In this document: piece by piece, positions 35,822 through 49,718 of the stretch
Position numbering within the stretch: the first letter of the stretch is position 1
Layout: each line of letters starts with the position of its first letter
NCBI GenBank assembly: GCA_028551475.1
Contig: CM052357.1
Span: 23,664,451-23,728,450 of the forward strand
DNA: 64,000 bases
Direction of reading: 5' to 3'
Source of the DNA: Casuarina equisetifolia
Lineage: Eukaryota; Streptophyta; Magnoliopsida; Fagales; Casuarinaceae
Program-made: the position numbers and the translations under genes
The notes under the pieces: generated by a model
Databases searched by the model: none
Told to the model about the DNA's origin: nothing
Seen by the model: only the letters and a program-made list of their open reading frames with translations

Positions 35822-36424
35822 ATATTTCCCGTATCTCTTGCGGTTTGGATGTAATTTAGATGTTATAAACATGAAGATGTCAAAATCAGAACAATATGTA
35901 CTGCAAAATTTTCAGTTTAGCATCATCTATTAAATAAGGATGTTGGCAAAAGACTCTTGATTCTTCTTTACATTATCAAAGAATTGCTTATTGATCGCAA
36001 TGAGTTATGTTATGAATAGTTATCTTTCTTATTGTGCCCCTTCTTTAATATAGATATCAACATAAAATTTAAGTTATATAAAAAAAATTACTTTAAAATG
36101 TTTCTTTTCTCTAAACTTAAAAATACCACAAGAATTTTTTTTTTTTTTTTTAAGAATGAAAGAATGTCACAGTTAAACATAATTTTGATGTTATGTTGTA
36201 AAACTTGTTTCCTCTTTAGAATAAATTTGTAAGGAAAAAATTACTTTCAAAGGAAAGGTCAAATCATAAGTTTGAAACTATTGAAGCATCAATATTATCA
36301 TGAAATATCATTATAAAAGTCAATAAGTATATGATTCAATTGGTAACTAAAACTGAGAGGTCCAAATTTGACACCTATTTTCCTTACACCCCATTTACCT
36401 TTAAAAAAAAAATGTCATTATAGA

Positions 36425-36755
36425 AACAACCTTAACAATCTTGTAACTACAGGGATTTTGTCTAGACCATGAAAACTCTTGTTTTAAAATAAGATTTTCT
36501 TCGGATATACAAGATCTATGCTCATGATCTGGCTTGAATTTTGGGGCCGGACGTTCCTGAAATTTCATGTACCAAATCCACACATTAACGAGTCATTCCT
36601 AGTTGTGTTGAAAATTTGTTAAAATTTCTTTGGGTAAAGTTTTACTTTTGGTGGGGATACATTCATTGTACTTAAATCAAGAATACGAATCTTCTCCTCA
36701 AGATGACTCAAGAAAATGAGCTTCATAAATGCTTCCACCTTAAGAAATAAACAGT
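36425..36755. repeat. conserved noncoding block, copy 3 (behind gene B)
   Basis: Same phrases as copy 1, with the closest match to the copy at 59240. It ends near CTTCATAAATGCTTCCACC. Confidence 0.7.
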
Positions 36756-39130
36756 TTTTTTTAATTGATGATGTTGAAGATTATCAATCTTTTGATTCTA
36801 AATGCACAATATAGGTGGCCAATAAAAATGAGGATAGTAAATTTAATTTCAATTTTCTTAAAAGAATAATATCGTTTATTTGAAATTTTTTACAAGTAAT
36901 TTTAAGATATTTTTTGTGCTCTTCTAGAGTTTTAGAAAATACAAGAATACTATCTATATAAACTACACCAAAAATTTCAAGGTTAATTTCTTTTTAAGTA
37001 TGGTTCTTCGAGCCAAATCTTGGTAAGATTTTTTGAGCTGTAACAAATTTGTTGTGTAGTAAGAAATTCCATTAGTAAGACTACTTATCTTATTAAATTT
37101 GGAAATTAAAAGTTACCGAAAGAGAAGAATTTGAATGGCTGACTAGATACAGAGGCATAGGATGAAGGAAAAGTAGCAATGAGACCCACGGAAGAGAAAA
37201 GGTCTCCTAAGACATAATTAAGATGATAAAAGGGCTCATATAAGAAATCTCATAAAACAAGTATTTTGATTTAAATTTTCTTGATTACATTTGTGATTGA
37301 CAAAAATACATTGGGGGCAAATTGCTACTTAGTTTAAGTTATTAGATAAAATTTAATGGGAGTTTGGGTTATAAATAAATAAATAAAAGAAGAAAAAAAG
37401 AAAAGAAAATCAAGAATAAAGGTTCATGGGAATAAAAGCCTTGTTTTCGCAAGAATTCATAAAATTATTTGTAAAAAATTTCAAAAAGATGAAATTATTT
37501 TCTCTCCTTTATCTAAAAAAACCAAAATTTATATTTCAATTAGGGCTATTTAAATGTATTTATTTTTGGATATTTATTTTTCCATCTTACTACGTTGTTT
37601 TTTGAACAGGATAATAAAATATTTAATGATCCAATTCAAACTTGTGACGTTTTCTACACCATTGCTACACACCTTACGATGCAAATTGTAGGGACGGAAC
37701 TTGTAGATGATGTCTTTTTGCCCATATGTACTACTACGGCCTAGACCAGTACATATTGGGTTATTTGATTAGTTGGGGCATGATCCAATCACGTCCTGGT
37801 TTCGCGAGTCCGATGCGTGCGGATTGGTGCCCGTTCCCACCACCCTACGTCCCATCACAAAGGGGAGTACATGTCTCACATCGGATGTAGGGAACATCAT
37901 TCATAGAAAAGAAGACCCTTGTTTTTTATAGGGAGGACATTAAGGGCCCAAGACATTTTTTTTCCTTGAAGATTGAATCTACCAATATTAGCCGTGGTAC
38001 CATTAACTAATTTGTCCAAAAATCAATTTGTTCAAACTTTAAACTTTTTGCTTACATATTTTTTGATTCAAATTCCCTTAAGCTTGAACGTAGTTTTCTC
38101 TATTGAGAAGCTGCACACTGTAGAGTAGTAATTCAGTTCTGGCTAAAAGGGTGTTAGCTTCATACTCAGTTGTCTGTATTAAACACAGCAACCACAATTC
38201 ATCTTGACCCAATTACAACAATCAAAATCATCCCAAGGATTACCTCGATGCAGTACAGGCTCGTTAAGCAACCAGCATTCTCCAAAATGAAGATCTCTCG
38301 ATGCTTGTTTGCAGAATTGTCTTGGCTTCAAATTCTATTTTGCTAGAGTACGACATGAATGAATGGAACATGCATCGCAAGCTTCATGTATCTTTGTCTT
38401 TTTCACAAAATGATACAAAATGTTTTGCATTGTCTATAATTGGTTATAGAATCCTTTCTAAAATAAAAGATATATTTACCTTTTTACTCTGATTTTAAGA
38501 AAAGAAAACGTATTAAGAACATAATATCGAAGTTAATGATATACATAAACAAAATCTTACTAAAACTCATAATTAGATACAAAATTTCCTCATAATATTT
38601 CTTAAAAAATCTGGTAATTTCATCTCACAATGACTACCATAGATATTGACATTTTTTTATATAATTTATAATATTATCAAATATTTTTAAGAATGAAAGA
38701 CAAACAAATCTTTTTTTTTAAGATAACTCAGTAATTTGACAAAATTTTTCAATAATCTATCATCAATGAACAAACTTAATTAAACCGTGAAAACGAAACA
38801 CTATCCCATTAATTACTTTTGTATTGGAGTTGACGTGATTATATTTAGGCCTGTTTCCTTCAGTATTTCTATTTATTTAAGTCTTGCTTTTCTTGATAGT
38901 CATGAGTGTATTCTATCTAATCTTCATGCCTTGTCCTAGGTGTGCTTTTCAAGGAGAAGTCCTAGATGCCTCTAAATTGCAAAGTATTCTATTAAATTTC
39001 GCCCATATCCACCTTAGACCTTGTACATTTTTACACCATGTACAAGGAAAACCCAAAAATCCATAATCATTCAATCCTTGTTGATAGAGAAAGTTTTTGA
39101 ATTCTCTACTTTCCACTACCAAATAATGTC
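36756..39130. other. spacer within duplicated segment R1
   Basis: Nothing gene-like is supported. The stretch is matched at 59576-61890. It includes a more GC-balanced island at about 37660-37930 with the phrase GTCTCACATCGGATGTAG, and a short frame at about 38286-38350 beginning MKISRCLFAELS. Neither gives a recognisable product. Confidence 0.4.
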
Positions 39131-39137
39131 TTCCCTT

Positions 39138-39335
39138 TCATTTTTCTTCCAAACAAACTATGAAATTGAAGTCATCTCCTATTATGCATGATTTGCCTAT
39201 TGTTTGAAGTCCTTCTAAGTGATGCCATAATTGTTGCCTTGTGATATGATTTGTATTAGCATATACTATTGTCACTAAGAACTGTTTCCCGTCCATTTGC
39301 ATGTCATTGTGATACTTTGATTGCAACAAGCAACT
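39138..39335 (-). mobile_element. LINE (non-LTR retrotransposon) endonuclease fragment, R1 copy
   Basis: A minus-strand frame reads VTIVYANTNHITRQQLWHHL and SCIIGDDFNFIVCLEEK, matching the endonuclease (EEP) domain of plant LINEs, where TxVYA and the GDFN motif are typical. GDFN reads GDDFN here, so a conserved active-site segment is altered. Only this piece of the element is present. The same fragment occurs in segment R2. Confidence 0.6.
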
Positions 39336-39424
39336 GTTAACATTCTTGCATATGTTTTCTACATTAACTATATATGCATGTTTTTTGGGTTACAATATAG
39401 AAAATTGAGAACACCCAACCTTCA

Positions 39425-40382
39425 ACTATTTTAAGTATTTACTTATCTAAACTATGCTGTAGCAATCGTATGTGCATGACAAGATAGAGTATGACTCACG
39501 CTCAGGTTGTTATTTAAGGATCAAGTGCCAATTCTTTATTGTGTAACTTTTTCTAGGGCTGTTTACCTTCCATTGTTTTCTAATAAGAATTTCCTATACA
39601 ATGAGATCATCCTCGCCTCCTACATCTGCAGAACCATCAGTTGCCTCTCACCCTAAATCATATATGGAGGTGAGTGATTAACCAAATCATTCTGCTGTTG
39701 AGAAATCCTCCTAAGGATAAATGTTAAGTGTGCATTTGTATTCTTGAGTGTTGTCCACCTTTGAATGTAACATTAATCGTTCTAATGAGTAAAGAAATGC
39801 AGTTTAGTATTAAAATTAATGCATGTAAATACCTAGTTATGAAGTATTAGAATATCTTGGTGGGTGAATCACATTTTCTGGAACTACTCCATTTAGGAGT
39901 GCCTATGTGATGCATCTGAGGGCATGAAGCTACTATTTAGATTTTTATGGTCATCTCTGAGTACTAGTAGAATACCCCCTACTATTGTATAGTTAACTAT
40001 ATAGTATCCAATTTGTTTTGTGTTATCAAAAACTTCAATACAAACATTAGTGCAAACAAATAATGGAAAGGAAGAGTAAAGCATGAATTGAAATGACTAT
40101 AAAAAATTACCATTTATTTGAATTTGTCTTACCAAATATTGAACTTAGATCTGTGGTTAATGTGTCAACAATGATGCCTGTAATAAAATCATGTTACTGT
40201 TAGTCTTTGCTATTATGATTCAGAACTGCTTACTGCCTATAAATGGTTGTGATTTTCTTCATGTTTGATCAATTGTTAAAATAATGTGGGCCTTTGTACA
40301 TCTTGTATAGATAGAATTGTAATGGGCTGGTCTCTAAGAAACCGGTCCACCTGTTAGAGACCCGATTGGCTCAATTAGTTAG
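39425..40382 (+). pseudogene. PEX14 fragment A (exons 8 and 9 with introns)
   Basis: Corresponds to about 13998-14938 of the intact gene. The exon 8 copy lies at about 39463-39505 with its acceptor kept. The exon 9 copy (near 39602-39669) has lost its acceptor AG (ACAATGAGATC instead of ACAGTGAGATC). No upstream or downstream exons are attached, so it cannot encode a peroxin. It ends abruptly where it joins a peptide gene copy. Confidence 0.88.
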
Positions 40383-40384
40383 TG

Positions 40385-40668
40385 AACTTTGAAGGCTAGT
40401 TGAAGTTTTTACGAATGCTTGTTTTACTTTGTCTGAAAATGTGGGTGAAAATTTACGCCGATCAGGTTAGAAAATGGAGAAGTTAGTTAGTGCAAGAGAT
40501 GCAGTAGAATTACTTGGAAACAACGGCGAAGAACGAGGGAACTCTCTTTTGGTCCCGCCAACACAAGAACGACGACGTGCTGAACAACCACCGCCAGCTC
40601 CTCATGGACACCAAGGCCAATTCCCTAATATGCATCTTTCTTTTATTTCAGGAAATAAAATTTCTTGA
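40385..40668 (+). pseudogene. peptide family member C, lacking exon 1
   Basis: Exon 2 is recognisable: MEKLVSARDAVELLGNN, then QERRRAEQPPPAPHGHQGQF. No signal-peptide exon lies upstream because the copy is fused to PEX14 fragment A within 40382-40384. The exon 2 start reads AGTTAG, a stop in the family phase. Relative to gene D one base is missing near the end, so the reading frame overruns the usual stop to 40668. Broken relic, closest to gene D. Confidence 0.75.
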
Positions 40669-41119
40669 TGTAGCTTGGATGTCATAAACAAGAAAGTTTC
40701 GAAACAAGTACAGTTTTCTTCGTAAATGTCAATTCAGGTGAACTATTGAATGAGTATTGGCAGAAGATAGGTGATTTTTCTATACATTGTGAAAGCATCA
40801 CTTAATGAATGCAATGAGTTCCCCCATGTTACAAATAGTCATCTTTCCTATTGATCCATTTTTTTATAGTATATAAATAGATGTCAGTTTAAGATTTAAG
40901 CAATATAAAAAGTTTTACTTTTGTTTTGATGTCACACCTGGGCACGGATTCTGATGTTATATAAAAGGCTTTTTTCTTTAAATCAACTTGTGAAGGGAAA
41001 AGTGATTTTTTTTCCTTATATTAAAACAATAAGATAGACTTAAGCAATATAAATACATCATTTTGAACATACTACTGTACCATCAATACCGTCGTAGAAA
41101 GACATTGCGGAAACGACCT

Positions 41120-41450
41120 TAACAATCCACCGACTTTAGCTCCTATAAGGCATTTCCTATGCATCCTGCGTTAGTCGTCTCAGTGACTTGATTTGGCAAT
41201 CGAGGGAAACAGCAGCCAATTTTGTCCAGATCATGAAATCTTACGTTAAAGTAAGATGTTCTTCCGATGTTCAAGATGCGTGCACATGGTCTGGCTTGAG
41301 CTTTGGGTTCAAAGGTTCCACAAAATTTCATGTAATAAATCCATGCATCAGTGTAGTCATTCCTAGTTGTGTGTTGAAATTTTGTTCAAAATTCTTTGAC
41401 TAAAGGTTTTCTTTGTGGTGAGGATACATTCTTTACCTAAATCGAGAAGA
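41120..41450. repeat. conserved noncoding block, copy 4 (behind member C)
   Basis: Nearly identical to the copy at 54950; the two segments are offset by about 13.83 kb. A second shared stretch follows at about 41600-41790 (GATGCGAGACCTTGATGAG). Confidence 0.7.
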
Positions 41451-41799
41451 CGAAGCTTGAAACGAACGCCTAAGCCTCCGTCCTCAGTCTTCTTATGTTG
41501 TGGGTCAACAATGGTATATAGAGTAGAGTTTTACATGGAAGAAAACGCATGTTGCAATAATATTTTAAGGGTCTTCTTTCACTCCAATGTCGGGTTATCA
41601 TGGTTCCTTAATATTAAAGAGCAATTAATCCAAAAAAAACAAAAAAAGTTAACAATTGCAAGTGTTCTTGAAAATATGTTAAATGTTCGTCCCATACTAG
41701 ATGCGAGACCTTGATGAGTTTATAAGGAAGATGCTCGTTGATTCTCACGAGGGATTTTTTAGGGAGTGTCCGCCAAGAACCTAACAAAATGCTATAAAA

Positions 41800-42464
41800 G
41801 GCGTCAACTTTGTCCCCCGCCAGTGTGGCTGGAATGCTGAATTCTTATGGTAGGCATTAACTTTCAAGTGTTCTAGCTAACCACCATGAATTTTCATTCA
41901 ATAGTGTCAAAACATGTTCTTAAATTGTTAGAAAGGATTGGATTTTTTTAATTAGTCATTAAAGAAAAAAATTTAAAATATATTAGGAAAAATACCAAAC
42001 AATCATATTAATTATGTAAGATAATGCTATTTTTACCTCACCCCCTAACCTCAAGCATATGCATTTACCCACTTCTTGATAAGTTGTTATAATTGTATTT
42101 GAATTTAACATCATGTTAAAAAAATTATAGCTTTCTTTTTTAAAACTAATTTTAAGATAAAGAAACACATACATAAAAACAAGATACCAAATCAAAATAT
42201 TGAGAGGAGGTTGGGTGAGGTAAGATAACTTCTACTTTAAATTAAATGCATCAAAACGGCCAAATTTTCATCCTTTCCATGTTTCTTAAGTTGCAAGCAT
42301 ACTGTTGTAAAGTTTTATATTTTATATATTCCGTTGGCTAAAGCTTGGCATTGCTAAGCATATGAAATCTACAATTGATGTCCCTTACTTTTCAAATTTT
42401 GATAGGACGGGCAAAAGAATTTCACAAACCATCTCACTTGCTTGAGAGGCCATTGTTGTTTGAA
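41800..42464. other. spacer before PEX14 fragment B
   Basis: Matches about 55590-55925 in its first part. The rest is AT-rich without recognisable content. Confidence 0.4.
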
Positions 42465-42702
42465 CCACTAAACCACCAATTCAGCGTAGGTGGGTCCTTC
42501 TTTAGCCGCCCCCAATTGCATTGCCAGAAGCAGCTAAGGCCATCTGATGACCAAAGTTGGTTCCAAGAGACCAAATGGCTGATGATCAGTCAATGGCATG
42601 TCCTTTAGATGAAACTAATGAGTTACAAAGGATTACAAAGATATTTGAAGCAGGAGGGGCATTGGAAATTAATGGTGGGAGGTCAGGGTTGAGCTCAAGT
42701 GA
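42465..42702 (+). pseudogene. PEX14 fragment B, left part (last exon)
   Basis: Matches about 15660-15892 of PEX14 exon 12 (the PPVQRRWVPPQPPP region) with many substitutions, and is out of frame in places. The same exon continues at 49952 on the other side of a copia insertion. Confidence 0.85.
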
Positions 42703-42707
42703 GATAC

Positions 42708-42941
42708 TCTAAGAAAGGGAAATGCTTTTGAGCGAACGAGATTGAGGCATAAATATGGGAGAAAGCTCCTTTGTGATTTCTTAATTAGGATTTAAAAAAT
42801 AGTATTACAAAATATACATAGGGTTAATTACCCTAAGTTTAGGTTTGAGTTTATTAAGCCCAAACCTGATAATGAACGAACTGATTAGGGCCTAATAATG
42901 TACTTAGCCCAATAATAATGTAATACTTTTACACTTTAACA
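42708..42941 (-). repeat. LTR of the 42.7-49.9 kb copia element (3' in element orientation)
   Basis: Begins right after GATAC and ends TTTAACA next to the purine tract. Confidence 0.9.
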
Positions 42942-45585
42942 ACCCCCTCAAGTTGGTGATTTGTACAAATCAAATACACCAAGCTTGTGAAGAAGATAAT
43001 TATGTTGCTAACTACATAAAGCATTAGTTAATAGATTTGTAAGTTGCTCGTGTGTATGACTACCATGAGTTTGAATTAAACCCTTCTGTTGTTTCTTGTG
43101 AATGAAGTAATAGTCAATCTTGATATGCTTAGTATGCTCATGAGAGATGAGATTGTTTACAATATGGATGGTGGTCTCATTATCATAATACAAAGAGATA
43201 GGCTAAAGAACGATTACCCATAAGTTGCCAAGAAGATCATGTAATCAAACAATTTCACAAACATCAGTGGCCATAGCTCGATACTCGTCCTTAAAGGATG
43301 AGCGGACAACAATAACTTATTTCTTATTCTTCTAAGAAATCAAGGAATCGCCTAACTTGATACAAAAACTTGTAAGAGAGCATCATGACATGGGGTAAAT
43401 CACCCAATCAGAATCATAAGAACCATGCAGTTGAAAATCCTTGTTAGAAGGAATAAAGATTCATAATCCTGAAATACCCTTTAAATATTTAATGACCTTT
43501 ATAGCCATATCCATGTGAGAAGTTTTCAGAGAATGCATGAATTAACTAAGTACCTTAACAGGATAGTTGATGTTAGGTTGACTGTGAGTAAGATAAATTA
43601 AGCATCCAAGAAGACACTAATAGGGGGTTGGGCCTGATAATAGAGGATCATTTACAGTTACTGATGCATTGACATCATATTCCAAAAGTGATCTTCAGAT
43701 TTTGATCCATGGGAATCTTGCATGGGCGAGCTCTAGATAAACTTACTTCTGAAATGAACTCTAATGCATATTTGCGTTGATTGAAACAAATACCACTATT
43801 TGACTAAGCAATCTTGATGCCAAGAAATAATTTAGCTTGCCCTAAGTCATTTATGTGAAATCTAGAGCATAGATGAGACTTGACCTGTGCTATAACCTTA
43901 TCATTGTTGTTAGTAATAAACATGTCATCAACATAAATTACAATAACAATCACAGTTGACCCATATCGAAGTGTAAATAAAGCATAGTTATGTTAAGATT
44001 ACTTAAACCTATCCTTAATGAGAGTAGTAGTAAATTTGGCGTATCATTGCCATGAAACTTACTTAAGTCTATAGGTGGACTTAAGTAGACAAAAAACTTT
44101 TAGTGGGCTTGTGGAGGAAGTTTGAATCCCTAAAGGCAAAGATATATGTACCTCATTGTACAAGTCTTATGGAGGAATGCATTATGAACATCCATATGAT
44201 GAAGGGGCCAACAAAACATGGAGGCCAAGGCCATGATACATATGATAGTTACCATATTGGACAATGGTGAAAAAGTTTTCTCATAATTAATCTCATATTG
44301 CTAAGAGCAACCTTTAGCCATAAGATGAGCTTTTTATTGCTCAGTAGAACCATTAACATGATACTTGACTTTGTAAACCTATTGACACTTGGTTGGCTTA
44401 TGACTTGGCGGCAAATTAACCAACTTCCATGTATGATTGGCTTCTAATACATGGAGTTCATTGGCCATAGCATCCACATAGTAAAGGTCATTAAATGCCT
44501 CATGACAGTAGAATGGTTTATAGATGGAAGAAATGAAAGTGATGAAGGCTCGATGTGTGGAAGATAAGTTGTTAAGGGTCACAAATTAAGAGATAGAATA
44601 TGGTATGGCTTGAGGATCTATTGAGCGGTGGGCATCGGTCTTAGAAGTAATATGATTACAATGATAATCTTAAGTCCATTTGGGAGGTTTGGACACATGT
44701 TGGGAACGTCTAACGACAAGAGTAATGACTATGAGAACTAACTCAGAAGGTGGATCCATAGTGGGTGGATCCGTAATAGGTGAAATCACAGTGGGTAAAT
44801 CAAGGGTTTAATAGCGGATGTGGGAGAAAAAGATGAATCCTTAGATGGTGAAGGAGGTAAGGATGCGACATGGATATTAGGTGAAGAAAAGATATCAAGA
44901 ATGGTAGGCTTTGACATTGATGATGGAGAAGAATGCTTAGTCGATTTATGCACAAAATATGGATCAAGATCTATAAGAACAAAAGGCTGGTCTTTGTTGA
45001 GGTGGAGGACAAGGGGAGAGGACTGGGTCTGAGCAAAGAGAAAAACTGACTCATGGAACACAACATCTTAGACAATAGAAAATGTGTGTGTGGTAAGGTC
45101 AAGGACATGATAATCCTTTTGGGATGAAGGGTATCCCATAAACACACATGGTTTGGCATGGAGCATAAATTTGTCCTTACATGGAATAATTGTGACACAA
45201 CATAAACATCCAAAAACTTGAAGATGTGAGACACATGGGGATTTATCAAAGAGAATGTCAAAGAGAGTTTTTCCATCTAAGATTAGTGTAAGAAAACGAT
45301 TAATAATGTGAGTGGCAGTTAAGACACATTCACCCCAATAATGATAAGGAATAATAGCTTAGAATTGTAAAGCTTGTGCCACATTAAAGATATGTCAATG
45401 TTTGCGCTTTACGACACCATTTTGGTGTGGAGTGTGAATGCACAAGCTCTCATTATGAACCCCACAAAGTTAAAGGAAGGTTATACACTCATAACTAAAG
45501 AACTTAGATCCATTATCAGAGTGTAATCTACAAATAGGAGTTTGAAACTGAGTATTAACATGGTGAAAAAGGAACATAAGAAGTG

Positions 45586-47130
45586 TGTTGGGTTTTAGCC
45601 TCCCTAGCAATCAAGAAAAGGGGGTTGAATTGATTTAATGTTGATGTTTTTTACAATTTAAATATAGTAGAAAATAAAGAATCAAACAAGTAAGCAAGAT
45701 AGAACACAAGAATTTTTAAGAGATTCGGCCACACCAACAATTGCCTACTTCCCCTGTTACCCTTTAACCAATGTGGTTAAAAGGCCTCTTCCATTATTCT
45801 TTGGAACCTTTATAAGAGTTAACCACTCTTACAACCAATTTCTACTCCAAAAGATTGAATCTGTCCCACCAACAATCTTAATGTTGAATGTATACAATAT
45901 TACAATAAACTTGCTATAAAAATAAGAATCAAGCAAGCTATAACATCAAATAGTAATTGAGTAGTATAGTTAAGAGATGCTTAGTAATGCATAAGCTTAA
46001 TGAACATGATGCAGCAGTAGCAAACAAATTTGATATAGTAATATGATCTCAACAATGTGCGCGATCTCTTTTCAAAATGTCTCAATAAGCTCATAAATGG
46101 TGTGTTCTTTTCTTGTTATACTTTCTTGCTTTTCACGGATGTCTCCCTTTTTATCTTGTTTCCTTACTTGGTTCTCTTCATAGCCATTACCACACCATTT
46201 CCTTACTTAATGAGAAATGTATCTAGTTTTGCTTTTAGTCTTCATTCCCACATATTGAAAAATGCCTAGAAAGGAATTCTTCATTTCTAAAGATAACAAC
46301 CAAAAATGAATATATATGCCAAAAATCCTTTATTCTTCAATATTGACTCGTATCCAAGAAATTGCCATAACTTTAAGTAAAAAAACTTCCTTTCATAAAC
46401 CCAAATATCTCATTAAGCTTTAACCTTAATTTCCTTCACGAGATCATATCAAAAAACTTAAACCGAGACTTTCCTTCTTGCAAACCCTAATAAGATTATC
46501 TCAAGATTCCTTTATAAGATTGCATAGTGGAAGAAATTAACTCCAAATAGGAATTTCAAACCTGATGCCCAAGAATGATGCTTCTAGGTTTGATCTTTGT
46601 ACCCACAAGTAGTGAATTGCATTTCTAGGTCACAACTTGCATTCCATAATTAGGGCTTCTCACACTTTTGAGTATATTTCTCCAATAAGGGCTTGAATAA
46701 GCTTTTTCCATCTTTGTAGCAGCTAGGTAAGAGAAATTTTAAGGTAATAATCGAATGTAGATAGAAGGTGATGTACATCAGCAGTTGTTGCATTCTAGGG
46801 TAGATGCGGGCATGAACTCAAGTGAAGCTTGTCCTAAGTGTTTTGCAGAGTTAGGTACACAGACTGGCTTAAGTGGCTTGTTGGGTTAAGTCAACGTGTT
46901 GATCAAAGGGCCTACTGAATTACTTAGGCCATGGACTGCTAGATTAATAAAGGCTTTCTCGGTAAGAGCTTTGAAAGCTTATTTAGAAGGGTCTTTTTGG
47001 TGGACCAAGACTAAGCTTACACAATACACAAAAACACCTTTCCAAGCATAATAACCTTAAAAAATATTTAATAAAATTGTATTTTGTCACATCAAAACAA
47101 TAACAAAAACATTATGATGATGAATCCACA
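45586..47130. mobile_element. probable solo LTR nested in the older copia element
   Basis: A 1545-bp insertion begins TGTTGGGTTTTAGCCTCCC and ends CCACA. It is flanked by the 5-bp target duplication AAGTG (45581-45585 and 47131-47135), and interrupts the copia integrase region. No internal coding region or second LTR is seen, so it fits a solo LTR left by recombination of another LTR element. Confidence 0.75.
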
Positions 47131-49718
47131 AAGTGTAATGCTTGACTTTTATATTGCATGATATATACCCAAGTTCCATGTGAAAAATCATCAACAATGG
47201 TTAGAAAGTAATATGAACCATTATGATGTGGAGTCTAATGAGGACCTCATATGTTAACGTGTACCAACTTAAAAATGGAGTTTGTACCTTAAGTATGAGA
47301 TGGAAATGGAAGGCAGTTTTGATTGGCGAAGGGAAAAATTAAACAAAATGCGTTAAGAGATGCATAGCAAGAAGAATGACCAAAACGATAATGCCATAGC
47401 ATCTGTATATTACTCAAAAAATTATTCTGAAACACAACACTTTTACACACATTTGCCCTTTTAGGTGCATTACATTCAAAAGTTTTAACAATTGTAGAAA
47501 AAATATCTGTTGTGGTAGCCATTGGAGACATTAGATGATATAACTGACGTTTATCCATGCCTAGCCCTAGTACTGTTCTAATCAAACTGTTTTGGAAGAA
47601 ACAAAAGTGTGGGTAGAGTATGATAGAAAGAGAAATGTGAATGGTCCTAATGTGGGTGACAACCACATTACTATTATTAGGTAGTTTAACCCAAATGGGA
47701 TCAGATATGTATGACCTAACATTCCTTATGCATGTGAGATCACATGTAATGTCGTCACTTGTCCCTGAATCAATAAGCTAATTAGATAAAGATGAATTTT
47801 GCAAGGAAGAAATCGTACCTACGAAGTTTGCCATGGGCCCATTGAGAAGCTAACTGCATGTTGATACTACTTAGGTGTGAGAGTCTGGCCAGTAGGGGCA
47901 ACTATTTGAATTAATGCTACATTAGTCACAGAAGGTGTGAGTGGATTGCCAAATTCAACACTGACTGCATAGGTTGAACTAATGTTATTGCATTTCTTCT
48001 TCTGATTCTTGGGCTTATTAGGAAACCTAATCAACTGAAAGCATTTATCCTTGGTATGTCTTATCCTACAACAATGCTCATAAAAAGGCCTCGATCTTCC
48101 TTGTCTAGATCCAACATCGAAATAGTGTCTTAAATTACCAACCTTAGAGGAATGATTGTTCGTTGACTAGTTTCAAATCCCCCTCCAAAGGACATGAGGG
48201 ATTTCATAGTAAAGGCAAATAAATTGGTCCTCTTATTATCAACTTATATATTATGTTGATGTTCCTCATTAGTAACCAACGTAAAGACCTCATCAAGAGA
48301 CGGAATAGGGTTGTGTGAAGTGATGTTGCTCCTCATTGTAGCATACACGAGCTAAAGTCCAAGAAGAAAATGAATAACCCATCCATATTCTTTTTCAACT
48401 GTCAACAAAGCTGAAAAATCGTAAATTCAATTATTACACTTGCACTTGATTGTTGGCAAACACTTATCCAATTCTACTTAAAGATTAGAAAGCCAAGAAA
48501 AGTACTTGGCTACAAACTCATTCAGCTACTATTTAACCTCACCAATATGCTATTCCAAATCATACCAATGAGTACCAAAGACTTTAGAATACTGTGTCTC
48601 TAACTTTTTCCAAGTAGTACAAACAATAGGACATAAAGAAATAACATTCCCTATCTAAGGAGAGACGGAGTTCATCAACCAAGAAAGCATAACTAGGTTA
48701 CATTTTTCCCAAAGACTTACATGTTGACCATTATTAGTAGGTTTTGGTAGCTTCCCATTCATAAAATCAAGTTTGTCCCTTGAACCAAGTATAATAAGCA
48801 TCTTACGTCTCTAATGAAAATAGTTAGCAGATCCCGTAAGAAGTTAGGCAACGAATAGTGGATCTGACATCTTTGCTAGATTGCAACCTTAAATGGGTTA
48901 GATATTCCATTCATCATTGTAGAAACGGTCGGCAAAGAGGATGGCGGCGGCGGCAGTGTCAAAAATAAGGTTTTCACCAGAATATGCGACCTAGGTCATT
49001 TAATCAGGTAGGTATCCAATTAAAAGACTTGAACCTATCGAATTGAATATGTGCCTACAACCAAGTCAAAACATGCATTTAGACCGTTTAATGAAATGGT
49101 GTGCATCAAACGAATGAGCAAAACGCGTGTTTAGGCTGTTTATTGAAATGATGCATGCCGATAGGAGTAAAATGGTGCGGGTTGGCTAAGGAATTAAAAT
49201 GGGCATTTAGGCTGTTTAATGAAACAATGTGCATCGGTAAGAAGGAAAATGATGCAGTTTGACTGAGGGATCAAAATGCGCATTTAGGCCATTTAATGAA
49301 ATGGTTTGTGTTGAAGGTTAAGTGAAACAATGTGTTTGGAATTCGTGAGAAAACGGGTTACAAATTGGGTGACGCACATAGGTAGAGACTCGATTATATG
49401 ACTCGAAAAATAAATAGAACGATGCATTCCTAAGACAAAATGCACCGTTTTGAACAATGGTTGTGCTCCCAAATGAAATCACAGTGGAAGATGGTGACGA
49501 TGACAATGATGGTGACTAACAATTGAACAGGAAAAATTGGTCGGAAAAGGATTGGAAGACACCAAAAGAACTAGATTGGGACACAAATCCGTTCTATGAA
49601 TAAGGAATCAAGAAAGGAAATACAACCTTAGCTCTAAATAAGCAGAGGACGAAAAAGAAAACAAGGAGGAAAAAATACTAGATTTAGCACAAAATCCTCA
49701 TGTTGGGTCTCGATACCA

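Larger units (their letters stand above)
33733..40382. repeat. segmental duplication, copy R1
   Basis: Matches 56622-63130 at an offset of about 22.9 kb over its whole length, including conserved blocks, peptide gene B or E, a LINE fragment and part of PEX14. Identity looks like roughly 90 per cent or more by eye. Copy R1 is cut at 40382 by a junction to another peptide gene copy, while copy R2 runs on through PEX14 to the window edge. Confidence 0.85.

Noticed and set aside
37870-37935. GTCTCACATCGG, one base off the plant snRNA upstream sequence element
   Set aside because: No correctly placed TATA box in both duplicate copies, and no snRNA-like sequence follows.
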